Source: Rhizobium sp. BK650 (lineage in GTDB: Bacteria; Pseudomonadota; Alphaproteobacteria; Rhizobiales; Rhizobiaceae). Taken from it: DNA of 64,000 bases. The stretch covers positions 372,001 through 436,000 of the forward strand of contig NZ_JACIBK010000001.1 of the NCBI RefSeq assembly GCF_014195325.1. The letters run 5' to 3'. A program made the position numbers and the translations under genes. Numbering within the stretch: position 1 is the stretch's first letter; every line of letters begins with the position of its first letter. A model generated the notes under the pieces. It did not search any database. It was not told where the DNA came from and saw only the letters and a list, made by a program, of their open reading frames with translations. Positions 1 through 8,778 of the stretch are shown piece after piece.

Positions 1-133
1 CGGTTGCTGAATTTTACGCCGACGATTAAAAATACCAAGAGGCTTGGCGGCCTTTATTGCCTCTGTTGCGATGTCGGCGACCACTCTTCACGTTTTGATT
101 CAACGGCCGCCGAGATTGGTTCCATAACCGCGT

Positions 134-1042
134 CTAAAGCGCGAAAATATCAACGCTTTTCGGCATCATGCCATCGGCCGTGTCGTTGATGCTGAAACGT
201 TCGCCCTTCAAGTCCCAGGCGCCCGGGGAGCCAGAAATGGAAAAGAGATTATAGGCGGCGCGGGGCTTGATGCCGCCCGGCCCCTGCGAGGCCGAAGCGA
301 TGCCGACGACCGGCACCGGGCCGGTCTGCCCACGCAGCCAGTGAAGAGTGTTGAGATGCGTGTGACCATGCAGCACGAGCTCTGCTCCACCGGTGGAAAC
401 GACAGCCGCGAAACGACGAATACCGATCATGCGTTTGTAAAAAGAGGTGGCGCCGCGGATCGGGGGATGATGGACCATGACGACGCGGAATAGACCGGCC
501 TCGCCGGCAGCGCGCAACATGTTGACCGTATCACGTGCCTGGCGCGCGCCGAAGAAGCCGGAGGCCGCAAAGGGTGGGGTTGCAACGGCGGTAGAGCAGC
601 CGACGATTGCGACCTTGTCTCGGATACGCAGGTAGGGAAAGATGTGCCTGTCTTCCTCCCATTCCGGAGGAGCGAGGTCGCCGCGGACATAGTCATACCA
701 GGCGCGCATCGACTTCTCATAAGCGCCGGGCACATAAGCATCATGATTGCCGGGCACGACCGAGGTGGCGGCGGGATCGCCCAGTTCGCGCAGCCAGGCT
801 GCCGCGCTGCGAATCTCGATGCCGCTTGCCAGGTTGACGAGGTCGCCGGTTACGGCCAGATGGTCGGCCTTATGGGTGCGGATGTCGTCCAGCAGCAGAT
901 CGAGCGTGCTGCCGAAAAGATGCTTGCGCCGGTTGCGATGCCAGTTCACAAAGCCCGTAATACGTTTCGAAAAAAGTTCGTGAATGGAAAGACGGGGCAG
1001 GGGTCCAAGATGGACGTCAGAGATATGCGCGAGCTTGAACAT
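134..1042 (-). CDS. Calcineurin-like metallophosphoesterase
   Basis: A 302-residue protein with the metal-binding signatures of the calcineurin-like phosphoesterase family in order: DVH at residues 9-11, GDLVN around 66-70, GNHD at 98-101, VHHPP around 190-194 and GHTH at 226-229. Enzymes of this fold use a two-metal centre to hydrolyse phosphomono- or diesters; the substrate cannot be told from the sequence. No signal peptide or membrane segment is visible, so it is probably cytoplasmic. An ATG four codons upstream (position 1054) is also open, but the family normally begins a few residues before DVH, so the inner ATG was chosen; neither has a clear ribosome binding site. It is divergent from the NUDIX gene that begins at 1099. 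Confidence 0.85.
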   Translation of the reverse strand: MFKLAHISDVHLGPLPRLSIHELFSKRITGFVNWHRNRRKHLFGSTLDLLLDDIRTHKADHLAVTGDLVNLASGIEIRSAAAWLRELGDPAATSVVPGNHDAYVPGAYEKSMRAWYDYVRGDLAPPEWEEDRHIFPYLRIRDKVAIVGCSTAVATPPFAASGFFGARQARDTVNMLRAAGEAGLFRVVMVHHPPIRGATSFYKRMIGIRRFAAVVSTGGAELVLHGHTHLNTLHWLRGQTGPVPVVGIASASQGPGGIKPRAAYNLFSISGSPGAWDLKGERFSINDTADGMMPKSVDIFAL

Positions 1043-1098
1043 GCAACGACACATAGACCAGCTTATTTACAATTCAAATACATCCGCCCGATGAGAGT

Positions 1099-1590
1099 AT
1101 GAAAGAGCCCATGGCAGACAAACAAACATGGCCCCTTCACATGAAAGTGTTGGTACGACTGCTGCACGTGTATTTTTCCTTCGCACGCGGCATGACGATG
1201 GGGGTGCGCGCAGCCTGCTTCGATGATCAGGGCCGTCTCTTTCTCGTTCGTCACGGTTATACCGGCGGATGGCATATGCCGGGGGGCGGGCTGGAGCGAA
1301 ACGAGACCGCAGAAGAAGCGCTGATCAAGGAATTGCGGGAGGAAGGCAATCTCAAGATCGTCGGCAAGCCGCAGCTCTTTCACGTCTATTTCAACACCAA
1401 CATCACTCGGCGCGATCATGTGGTGTTCTACCGTGCCACCGTGGAGCAGACTGCGCCGCGGCCGCCGGACTGGGAGATCGTCGAGAGCGGCTTCTTCGAG
1501 ATCGACAATCTGCCCGAAGAAACGACCGAAGCGACGCTGCGAAGGCTCGCCGAGCTCCGCGGTGAAGCAGAGCCGGCGCATTACTGGTGA
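1099..1590 (+). CDS. NUDIX hydrolase with a non-canonical NUDIX box
   Basis: A 163-residue NUDIX-fold protein. The NUDIX box lies at about residues 63-85: the loop GGGLERNETAEEA is followed by KELREEGNL where the consensus is REUxEExGU. The metal-binding glutamates are kept, but the leading Arg is Lys and the Gly of ExGU is Asn. NUDIX enzymes hydrolyse nucleoside-diphosphate-linked compounds; the substrate is not predictable here. The start could also be the ATG at 1111; neither has a strong Shine-Dalgarno. It ends 3 bases before the stop codon of the convergent GST gene. Confidence 0.8.
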   Translation: MKEPMADKQTWPLHMKVLVRLLHVYFSFARGMTMGVRAACFDDQGRLFLVRHGYTGGWHMPGGGLERNETAEEALIKELREEGNLKIVGKPQLFHVYFNTNITRRDHVVFYRATVEQTAPRPPDWEIVESGFFEIDNLPEETTEATLRRLAELRGEAEPAHYW

Positions 1591-1593
1591 AGC

Positions 1594-2583
1594 TTAGGCG
1601 GCTGCTGCGAACTTGTCACGGCCATGTGGCCGGTCGAGATCGAGCGCCGGACCGACGGGCACGATGCCGGTCGGGTTGATCGTCTTGTGACTGCGATAGT
1701 AATGCTGCTTGATGTGGCTGAAATTGACCGTCTCCGCCACATCAGGCGTCTGGTAGAGGTCGCACAGGTAGCCCTGCAGGTTGGAGTAATCTGCGATCCT
1801 GCGGATGTTGCATTTGAAGTGGCCAACATAAACAGGGTCGAAACGCACCAGCGTCGTGAAGAGGCGCCAGTCGGCTTCGGTCTGGCGATCGCCGAAAAGG
1901 TAGCGACCCTTGCCAAGGCGTTCATCGAGCCTGTCGAGCGTTTCGAAAAGCTTGACGACATTCTCCTCGTAGGCGGCCTGCGTGGTCGCAAATCCCGCCT
2001 TGTAGACGCCGTTGTTGACGGTATCGTAGATGACATCGTTCAGTGCATCGATGTCGGCCCGCAGGTCTTCCGGATAATAGTCCGCCGTCGATCCCGTCAG
2101 GTAATTGAAGGCGCTGTTGAACATGCGGATGATTTCGGCCGACTCGTTGTTGACGATCGTGCCGGTCTTCTTGTCCCAGAGCACGGGCACTGTAACGCGG
2201 CCGGAATAGTGCGGATCGGCCTTCACATAGACTTCCCAGAGGGTCTTCGAACCGAAGAGCTGATCGCCCGTAGCACCATTGCCGACCTTGAACTCCCAGC
2301 CATTTTCCACCATCAGCGGATCGACGACCGAAACGGAAATCAGGTCCTCGAGTTTCTTCAGCTTGCGGAAGATCAGCGTGCGGTGCGCCCAGGGGCAGGC
2401 GAGGGAAACGTAAAGGTGATAACGACCAGGCTCGGCCTTGAAGCCGCCTTTCCCGCTCGGGCCTGCCTCTCCATCCGCCGTGATCCAGTTGCGGAACTGC
2501 GACGGCTGGCGCTTGAAATGGCCCTTTGTTTCCTTCGTATCGTACCAGACGTCATGCCAGACGCCGTCCACCAGCATGCCCAT
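1594..2583 (-). CDS. Glutathionyl-hydroquinone reductase-like glutathione S-transferase (YqjG/ECM4 type)
   Basis: A 329-residue protein of the Xi-class GST family, whose members use a cysteine to reduce glutathionyl-hydroquinones and release glutathione. The family hallmark is visible as SLACPWAHR, with the catalytic cysteine near residue 63. It is followed by the thioredoxin-like half and a C-terminal all-helical domain, and the length matches YqjG. AGAGG stands 7 bases before the ATG. Cytoplasmic. The upstream spacer carries three AT-centred CAGAA/TTCTG motifs described separately. Confidence 0.85.
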   Translation of the reverse strand: MGMLVDGVWHDVWYDTKETKGHFKRQPSQFRNWITADGEAGPSGKGGFKAEPGRYHLYVSLACPWAHRTLIFRKLKKLEDLISVSVVDPLMVENGWEFKVGNGATGDQLFGSKTLWEVYVKADPHYSGRVTVPVLWDKKTGTIVNNESAEIIRMFNSAFNYLTGSTADYYPEDLRADIDALNDVIYDTVNNGVYKAGFATTQAAYEENVVKLFETLDRLDERLGKGRYLFGDRQTEADWRLFTTLVRFDPVYVGHFKCNIRRIADYSNLQGYLCDLYQTPDVAETVNFSHIKQHYYRSHKTINPTGIVPVGPALDLDRPHGRDKFAAAA

Positions 2584-2686
2584 AACTTCACCTCTAAAAT
2601 TGATCGTTGCGGGATAAATATCGCATCATGCCGCGTTTTGCAGGCGACAAAGATTGAACACTGCGTCTCAGCCACCTGAATCCCGA

Positions 2687-2757
2687 CAGAATTTTTGCAA
2701 TAGACGGCAGAAATTTTTCCTGCTATCCGCCTTCCCTACAAATTTCTGGAATCCTGC
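2687..2757. promoter_or_regulatory. Cluster of three AT-core motifs (Lrp/AsnC-like operator candidate)
   Basis: The spacer between the GST gene and the GNAT gene contains CAGAATTTTTGC at 2687-2698, GCAGAAATTTTTCCTGC at 2707-2723 and AAATTTCTGGAATCCTGC at 2740-2757. The middle copy is an imperfect palindrome with GCAG/CTGC ends around an A/T core. The arrangement resembles operators of Lrp/AsnC-family regulators, but no such regulator is in the window, so the assignment is inference from motif shape only. Confidence 0.3.
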
Positions 2758-2859
2758 TTGATGTCTATTCTCAGAGGCCTACGACGACGCTGATGCTCCC
2801 GAACGCCTGACGGCGTGTTCGCGAACCCATATATCTTCGTCTATCCGGTCTCTGTTTCT

Positions 2860-3366
2860 ATGCTCATGTACAAGCACGATCTCGTCTACCTCACCGAGGA
2901 TGCGTCTCACGACGCCGCTATCGAACTCATCAACGAAGAAGCATTCGGCCCAGGCCGGCATACACGTGCTGCTGCCCGTATTCGCGAACAGGGGCCGCAT
3001 GACCTTTCGCTCTCCTTCGTTTGCGCCGATGACGGCGAGACGATCGCTTCGGTGCGGATGACGCCAGTGCTGGCAGGAACGGTGAAGGGTCATCTTCTGG
3101 GGCCGCTCGCAGTGCGGCCGTCGCACAAGGGCAAGGGCATTGGGCGGGAACTGGTGCGCATCGCAGTTGAGGCCGCCAAACGCAAGGGGTCGGAGGCCGT
3201 CATTCTCGTTGGCGATCCGCCCTATTATTGCCCGCTTGGCTTTCAGAAGGTCGCTTATGGCGCGCTGACTTTTCCAGGTCCTGTCGATCCGAGTCGCGTG
3301 CTCGTCGTGCCGATCGCCGAAGACACGCATGCGCGGCTGAAGGGCAAGATCGCCTGGCGGCGATAG
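2860..3366 (+). CDS. GNAT-family N-acetyltransferase (YhbS-like)
   Basis: About 168 residues with the GNAT fold. The acetyl-CoA pyrophosphate loop is seen as VRPSHKGKGIGRELV (R-x-x-G-x-G/A type), preceded by the strand LLGPLAV and followed by ILVGDPPYYCPLGFQKV, a pattern typical of YhbS-like proteins. The substrate is unknown. The frame is open upstream to a GTG at 2815; the ATG at 2860 (or 2866) was preferred because the fold begins at LVYLTED just after it, but no clear ribosome binding site supports any start. The stop codon TAG is the first triplet of the repeat that follows. Confidence 0.75.
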   Translation: MLMYKHDLVYLTEDASHDAAIELINEEAFGPGRHTRAAARIREQGPHDLSLSFVCADDGETIASVRMTPVLAGTVKGHLLGPLAVRPSHKGKGIGRELVRIAVEAAKRKGSEAVILVGDPPYYCPLGFQKVAYGALTFPGPVDPSRVLVVPIAEDTHARLKGKIAWRR

Positions 3367-3462
3367 AGCACTTCCGTTCTTCTTCAAATCACGGACGTAC
3401 TTTATCTCTTCTTTTGTAATTCCGGACGCAAACGCCGGGCACTTTTGCTAGAGTTGCACTCG
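3364..3462. repeat. Degenerate rhizobial intergenic palindromic repeat
   Basis: The spacer between two convergent GNAT genes begins TAGAGCACTTCCGT (3364-3377) and is mirrored by ACGGACGTACTTTA (3391-3404), an inverted repeat with 11 of 14 positions paired around a 13-base loop. It continues with TTCCGGACGCAAACGCC and ends GCTAGAGTTGC. From memory this matches a repeat common in Rhizobium genomes that opens TAGAGCATTTCCG and closes with GCTCTAG. No second copy occurs in this window, so the multi-copy nature is not shown here. Its first three bases are the stop codon of the upstream acetyltransferase. Confidence 0.55.
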
Positions 3463-3879
3463 TCAGAGCATTTTCTTGAGGAAAGTTCGCGTCCTTCCCG
3501 CGGGAAAATCCGGCAGTTCACCGAAGACCTCGTAGCCCTGGCGTTTGTAGGCGCTAAGCGCATGCGGATTGAAGGTGTCGATCCAGGCGCCGCGGCAGCC
3601 GCGGGCAGCGGCTTCCTCTTCCGCCTCTGCGAGCATCTTGCCGGCTATGCCGCTGCCGCGCAGCATGTCAGGAATGTAAAGCATCTGCACGAAGAGCCAG
3701 CCCCAGGCGGTGAAGCCGGACAGGCCGCCGGAGACCTTTCCATCGGTATCGTGGATCAGAACAGCAAGCGGCTGACGCTCCGACGGACCGACATCGGCCG
3801 CGTTGAAAGCAGTCAGGCCATCAGCGATGACGGCGAGGTCTTCCGGCGAGGGGGAGGCGGTGAGTTCGAACTCCGGCAT
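3463..3879 (-). CDS. GNAT-family N-acetyltransferase
   Basis: A 138-residue single-domain acetyltransferase. The acetyl-CoA loop is visible as IPDMLRGSGIAGKML (R-G-S-G-I-A-G), and the C-terminal part WIDTFNPHALSAYKRQGYEVFGE is the usual helix 4/strand 7 region with the Tyr that often acts as general acid. The substrate is unknown. It starts two bases after the stop codon of the 690-residue membrane protein, so it appears to be the last gene of the moxR-DUF58-DUF4159 operon. Whether it acts with those proteins or is only carried along cannot be decided. Confidence 0.8.
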   Translation of the reverse strand: MPEFELTASPSPEDLAVIADGLTAFNAADVGPSERQPLAVLIHDTDGKVSGGLSGFTAWGWLFVQMLYIPDMLRGSGIAGKMLAEAEEEAAARGCRGAWIDTFNPHALSAYKRQGYEVFGELPDFPAGRTRTFLKKML

Positions 3880-3881
3880 TG

Positions 3882-5954
3882 TCAGCGTCCTTCACGCCAC
3901 CACATGGCGCCGAAGGCGATAAGCAGAATTCCAACACCAGCAAATCCGGCAAAGAGCGGGAGGGTATTAATGCCTTTCAGCACGGTTTCGTTGGTCAGCC
4001 GGATCTGCATGCGGTCATTGTCGGTCACGCGCACCTGACCGCGGACCGGCAGGATCGGCGGAACGTTGATCGCGCCGGCATTGTTGACGACGCGGGCAAC
4101 CAAGCCGCGGCTCTTATCGGTGATCGGCTTCAACGCTGATGTCGTCGAAATCATCGCTTTGAATTCCGGTGCATCAACGGCGCCGACATGGGCGAGCGTT
4201 GTCAGATTGCCGTTACGGATTTCGAAAAGGCCAATTTCGTCCATACGCTTCTCGGCCTTGTAAAGACCGGGTTCGGTCTGCATCAGCGGCAGGTTTTCAG
4301 TCTTGCCGGAGGGGTAACGCACGATGGCGTCGCCCGGCGCATCGCCGATCGTCTGGCGGGTGATTTCCAGCGTGCGACCGGAGGTGCGCGCCGTCAGCGC
4401 CTCTTCCTCAAGTGCTGGTTCCTTCATCAGCCAGTGGGCGATGCGGCGATAGAGCGAGACATGCGGACCGCCGCCCTCGAAGCCGCGCGCCCAAAGCCAG
4501 CCCTGGTCGGAAAGCAGCATGGCGACGCGTCCCTGGCCTGCGCGGTTCAAAACGAGGAGCGGATGGTTATCGGCCCCGACCATGACGGTCTGGCCCTGTG
4601 GCCGGGCGACATCAACGCTACGGAACCAGCGGCCCCAATGGGGCGGTTCGTCGGCAGACCCGTCAAGCCCGCGGGTGACCGGGTGCTTGCGGCCCTGTTC
4701 GGAAAGACGGGGGTAGAAGGCCTGCTCGATCATCCGGCCGGTTGGCTCGGCCGGCAGCACGGAAGCGAGCGGCGTCATTGCGATCGATTCCGGGCTTGCA
4801 TGTTCGGGACCGGCAGCAATCAAAAGCGCTCCGCCATTCTCCACATATTGCGCGATGTTGTCGTAATAGAGCATCGGCAGCACATTGGCGCGATCCTGAT
4901 AGCGGTCGAAGATGATCAGGTCGAAGTCCTTGATCTTGTCGACAAAGAGCTCTCGAGTGGGGAAGGCGATCAGCGATAGTTCGTTGATCGGCGTGCCGTC
5001 CTGCTTTTCCGGGGGACGCAGAATGGTGAAATGCACGAGGTCGACGGAGGCGTCGGACTTCAAGAGATTGCGCCAGGCGCGCTCGCCGGCATGCGGCTCC
5101 CCCGAAACAAGGAGAACGCGCAGGTTCTGGCGGATGCCGTCGATAATGTGAACGGCGCGGTTATTGGCCTCCGTCACCTCGCCTGGAATCCCCGCGACTG
5201 CGAATTCCAGCACGTTCGCGCCGCCGCGCGTCACTTTGAAGGAGAAGGGCGTATCCTGGCCGGGCGTCGCCTGTAATGTCGCAATCTCGTCGCCGTTGAG
5301 ACGTACGGTCACATTGGCAATGCCACCCGGGCTCGGGCCATCGTCAAAGACGCGCAGCACGAGTTGCTGCTCCTCGTTGACGATGCCGAAGCGGGGCGCC
5401 TTGATGACTTCGATGCGGCGGTCGAATTCATTCGGTTTGCCCGTGATCAGGCCATGGATCGGGGCATCGAAACCGAGCGCCTGATTGACGCCGGGCACAT
5501 CATGCACCTCGCCGTCCGTCAGCATGATCGCGCCGCCGACCCTCGAGGGAGGCACATCGGCTACGGAGGCGGCCAAGGCCTCGAAGAGGCGCGTGGAGGG
5601 CATGTCGGAATTGCGGTCCTCGTTCACGTCAACGAAGCGGGGCTCGATCTGAGGAAAGCGGGCGAGCTGCGTCTTCAGCGAGGCAAGCGCGTCGTCTGTC
5701 ATCGTCATGCGATCTGCCGTTTGCTGGCTCTGGCTGCGGTCGACGATGATAGGGACAACGGTCGAAAGTTGATCGCGATCTTCCTGCAGCAACACCGGGT
5801 TGGCGAGAGCTGCGAGCAGCGCGAGAGCCGAGAGGGTGCGAATCCACGCGCCGCGGATGCCTCGCCAGATTGCGAAAGCGGCGATCACGAGGACGATGGC
5901 GGTCAATGCCGCCAGAAGGGGCCAGGGCAAAAAGGGCGAATAATCGAGCGTCAT
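3882..5954 (-). CDS. Membrane protein with VWA-like and glutamine-amidotransferase-like regions
   Basis: A 690-residue membrane-anchored protein. Two transmembrane segments lie at the N terminus (about residues 9-30 and 38-55). A von Willebrand A-like region follows, with the MIDAS pattern DRSQS and a later LTDGEVHD. A middle region, IIFDRYQDRANVLPMLYYDN to GGALLIAAGPEH, resembles the class I glutamine amidotransferase-like fold. One last transmembrane segment (about 668-685) precedes the WWREGR end. The gene starts one base after the stop of the DUF4159 gene and is clearly co-transcribed with it. Such proteins accompany MoxR and DUF58 genes and are thought to form a membrane complex; no reaction is known. 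The product name is uncertain, the gene itself is not. Confidence 0.8.
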   Translation of the reverse strand: MTLDYSPFLPWPLLAALTAIVLVIAAFAIWRGIRGAWIRTLSALALLAALANPVLLQEDRDQLSTVVPIIVDRSQSQQTADRMTMTDDALASLKTQLARFPQIEPRFVDVNEDRNSDMPSTRLFEALAASVADVPPSRVGGAIMLTDGEVHDVPGVNQALGFDAPIHGLITGKPNEFDRRIEVIKAPRFGIVNEEQQLVLRVFDDGPSPGGIANVTVRLNGDEIATLQATPGQDTPFSFKVTRGGANVLEFAVAGIPGEVTEANNRAVHIIDGIRQNLRVLLVSGEPHAGERAWRNLLKSDASVDLVHFTILRPPEKQDGTPINELSLIAFPTRELFVDKIKDFDLIIFDRYQDRANVLPMLYYDNIAQYVENGGALLIAAGPEHASPESIAMTPLASVLPAEPTGRMIEQAFYPRLSEQGRKHPVTRGLDGSADEPPHWGRWFRSVDVARPQGQTVMVGADNHPLLVLNRAGQGRVAMLLSDQGWLWARGFEGGGPHVSLYRRIAHWLMKEPALEEEALTARTSGRTLEITRQTIGDAPGDAIVRYPSGKTENLPLMQTEPGLYKAEKRMDEIGLFEIRNGNLTTLAHVGAVDAPEFKAMISTTSALKPITDKSRGLVARVVNNAGAINVPPILPVRGQVRVTDNDRMQIRLTNETVLKGINTLPLFAGFAGVGILLIAFGAMWWREGR

Positions 5955-5955
5955 G

Positions 5956-8778
5956 TCATTGCCCCAGCCGTTCGAGCAGGTCGGGCACGTGGACTTGGTC
6001 TGTCTTGTAGTTGCCGGTCAGCATGTACATCATAATGTTGACGCCGGCGCGGAAGGCATATTCGCGCTGCGTCTCATCCGGCGGTACAGTGGGAAGCACC
6101 GGCATTTCGTTCTCATCGATGGCCCACGCGCCGGCAAAATCGTTTGCGGTGATTAGGATCGGCGAAACGCCGTCTGCGGCCGCGGCGGCCTTATTGGCGT
6201 TGTTCTGGCTCTGGCCGCCGCCCTGCCGCGCTTCGATCCAGAGCGGGCTGCCTGTGTAGCGGCCGGGAAAGCTGGACAGGAGATAGAAGGACTTGGTCAG
6301 CACGTGATCGTGCGGGACGGGCTCGAGCGGCGGAATGTCCAGATTGGCAAGGATCTGCTGCAGACGCTGGCCATTGGCGGTCGTGTCACTGCTGCCTTCG
6401 AGCGAATCCATCTGATCGCGTGTATCGAAGAGCACCGTGCCTCCATTGCGCATATAGGCGTCGATGCGGCTGATGGCGGCGTTGGACGGCATCGGCGCGG
6501 TCGCCGAAACCGGCCAGTAGATGATCGGGTAGAAGGAAAGCTCATCCTTAGTGAGATCGATGCCAACGGGCGGAGCCGGCTCGAGGGTCGTGCGGTAGGT
6601 CAGGAATTTCGTCAGGCCGTCGAGACCCTGCTCCGAAATGTTGTCCACATCCTGCTCGCCCGTTACCACATAGGCGAGATGAGTATTGTCGAGCCGCTGC
6701 ATGATGACGTCGTCGCCCGGCTGCGCATCGTTGGCATGCATGATGTCCGGGCGCAACATCAGGCCGGCCGCAAGTGCGATGGCAATCGTCGCTCCAGTAC
6801 GTGCACGCGGACGCATCTGGGAGAAGGCGCCGTTCATGAAGAGCACGATCAGGCTGTCAGCGAGAAGCAGCAGGAAGGCGATGAAGAAGAGAAGAGGCTT
6901 CGCCGACCAGCTTTCGCCGCCGACGAGACCGGCGCGCACGACATTGACGCCATTCATATCGAGGGGCTTCAGGTCTGCATTTTCAGGCAGCACGTTCAGT
7001 GCCGCAAAACCATCCTCAGAGCCGTATAGGCCGGGCGGGTTGTCGAAATTGGCGACGGGAGCCGATTTGGCATTCGGGATCAACGGACGGGCATTGCCGG
7101 TCTCCGTGACCAGCGTGCCCTTGGCCGTCAGCATACGGAAGGGTGGCAGGGTATCGGCAACACGCGCGCTTCCAGACGATTCCGAGGTTACGCCACCGGA
7201 CCGCGAGATCTGGATGAGGTGCCGCAGCATTTCGACGAAGGTGCCTGAAATCGGCAGGTTCGACCAGGTTGCCTCGGCGCTTACATGGAAGAGGACGATC
7301 TGGCCGGCACTCAGCTTGTTCATGGTCACGAGCGGGGTACCATCGGCGAGGCTTGCCCAGGTGCGCTCGGCAAGATCGGGCGTCGGCTCGGCCAGTACCT
7401 GGCGGCTGACCGTCACGTCCGTCGGCCGCGGTATGCCGGCAAAGGGGCCGAAATTTGGGAATTCCGCCAACGCCTGCGGTTCGCTCCAGGACAGACTGCC
7501 GCCGAGCGCCCGTTCACCCTGACGCAGGATGACCGGGATCAACGGATCTTCGGCGGGCGCCGCGGCCAGGCGCGGACCTGCAAAGCGCAGCAGCATGCCA
7601 CCATTCGATATCCAGCGCTGCAGCGGCGCATAGGTGTCCTCCGGCAGGCGGCCGATATCGGCCATGATGATGACGGAGGGATTGTTGGCGAGCAGTTTCG
7701 GAATGGCAACCGAAAGATTGGCATCGGTCGGCCGCACCAGATCCGCATAGGGTTCCAGCGCCCTCTGAATATAGTAGAGAGGAGACAACAGCGGCTGGAA
7801 CTCATCGCCGCTTTCGCCTGAGAGAAGCACGACCCTGCGACGTTTGAAGGCATCGTCGAGCAGATGCACCGCACCTGCTGTGGCGCCCGTATTGATGCCG
7901 ACGCGGGCAAAATCGTTGCGCATCTCGAAGGGGGCCGAAATGCCGGCATTGACGGCAGTCTGGCCGGGCGCAAAGTCGGCCCTGCCGGTGGCAATCACGC
8001 GACCCTGGGCGTCCTGCGCGTTGAGCGGAACGGAGGCTGCGCCAGTGGGGCTCAGGCGTGTCACTTTCACTGTCATCGCATCGGCCGTATTGGTGGCGCC
8101 GGAGATTGCGACCGTCTGGGCGGCATCGCCTTCGATGACGCGCAACTCGGCAGGCCGGAGATCGGAGAGTTGACGGATCGTGGCGTCGTTGTCGCTGCTT
8201 GCCGCTCCGTCGGTGAGGAATGCAAGCGTACCCGGATGTACGCCGTTGAGAGCTGCGCGCAGCGCCTCGAATGCGCGCTGGCGATCCGGTACGAGCGGTT
8301 TCGGCTCGGCGGCACGCAGCTTTTCGCGGGCGGTCGGGGCCGTGCCGGGTGTCGCGTCGTTGGTCGGATCGGCGGTGAAGGCAATCGAGACGACAGCACC
8401 TGCGGATTCGGCGTCGCCGATCAGCGCGTCGGCGGTCTGAACGCGGCGCTCCCAATCGGGCGCCGAAGCCCAGCTATTGTCGACGAAGAGGACGAGAGGA
8501 CCACCCGATGCGATCGTGCCGGTACGCGGATTGACGACCGGATCGGCGATGGCGAAGATAATCGCCGCCGCCAGAAGCATGCGCAGCAGCGTCAGCCACC
8601 AGGGGCTTTGTGCCGGCGTTTCCTCGCGCCTCAGCACCGTCGCGAGGATTTTCAGGGGCGGGAAGACCTCCGCCTGCGGGCGCGGCGGTGTCAGCCGCAA
8701 CAGCCACCAAATGACGGGAAGGGCAATCAGCGCGCCGAGGATGGCGGGATAGGCAAAGGCAAAGGGAAGCGCGCTCAA
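5956..8778 (-). CDS. BatA-like/DUF4159 domain membrane protein
   Basis: A 940-residue protein. The N terminus, FAFAYPAILGALIALPVIWWLL then LRLTPPRP, is the BatA-type N-terminal membrane domain, with a second segment near residues 62-80. A VWA-like domain follows with DNSWA in the place of DxSxS and LAFLTDGAASSD later. Two further transmembrane segments lie near residues 640-690. The last 250 residues form the DUF4159 domain, with FYPIIYWPVS and RNGGTVLFDTRD. The start codon is TTG, overlapping the TGA stop of the DUF58 gene by four bases (TTGA), which implies translational coupling. It belongs to the moxR operon; its biochemical role is not known. Confidence 0.85.
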   Translation of the reverse strand: MSALPFAFAYPAILGALIALPVIWWLLRLTPPRPQAEVFPPLKILATVLRREETPAQSPWWLTLLRMLLAAAIIFAIADPVVNPRTGTIASGGPLVLFVDNSWASAPDWERRVQTADALIGDAESAGAVVSIAFTADPTNDATPGTAPTAREKLRAAEPKPLVPDRQRAFEALRAALNGVHPGTLAFLTDGAASSDNDATIRQLSDLRPAELRVIEGDAAQTVAISGATNTADAMTVKVTRLSPTGAASVPLNAQDAQGRVIATGRADFAPGQTAVNAGISAPFEMRNDFARVGINTGATAGAVHLLDDAFKRRRVVLLSGESGDEFQPLLSPLYYIQRALEPYADLVRPTDANLSVAIPKLLANNPSVIIMADIGRLPEDTYAPLQRWISNGGMLLRFAGPRLAAAPAEDPLIPVILRQGERALGGSLSWSEPQALAEFPNFGPFAGIPRPTDVTVSRQVLAEPTPDLAERTWASLADGTPLVTMNKLSAGQIVLFHVSAEATWSNLPISGTFVEMLRHLIQISRSGGVTSESSGSARVADTLPPFRMLTAKGTLVTETGNARPLIPNAKSAPVANFDNPPGLYGSEDGFAALNVLPENADLKPLDMNGVNVVRAGLVGGESWSAKPLLFFIAFLLLLADSLIVLFMNGAFSQMRPRARTGATIAIALAAGLMLRPDIMHANDAQPGDDVIMQRLDNTHLAYVVTGEQDVDNISEQGLDGLTKFLTYRTTLEPAPPVGIDLTKDELSFYPIIYWPVSATAPMPSNAAISRIDAYMRNGGTVLFDTRDQMDSLEGSSDTTANGQRLQQILANLDIPPLEPVPHDHVLTKSFYLLSSFPGRYTGSPLWIEARQGGGQSQNNANKAAAAADGVSPILITANDFAGAWAIDENEMPVLPTVPPDETQREYAFRAGVNIMMYMLTGNYKTDQVHVPDLLERLGQ

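Noticed and set aside
1..133. Possible gene end or RNA at the left edge, including a GAGGC/GCCTC pair
   Set aside because: Only a short stretch is visible, the inverted repeat has six paired bases around a long loop, and no reading frame is convincing.
1624..2679. Plus-strand frame of 351 codons over the GST gene
   Set aside because: Antisense to a family member with a visible catalytic motif; no independent support.
2761..2793. Ten-codon frame MSILRGLRRR before the GNAT gene
   Set aside because: No ribosome binding site and too short to distinguish from chance.
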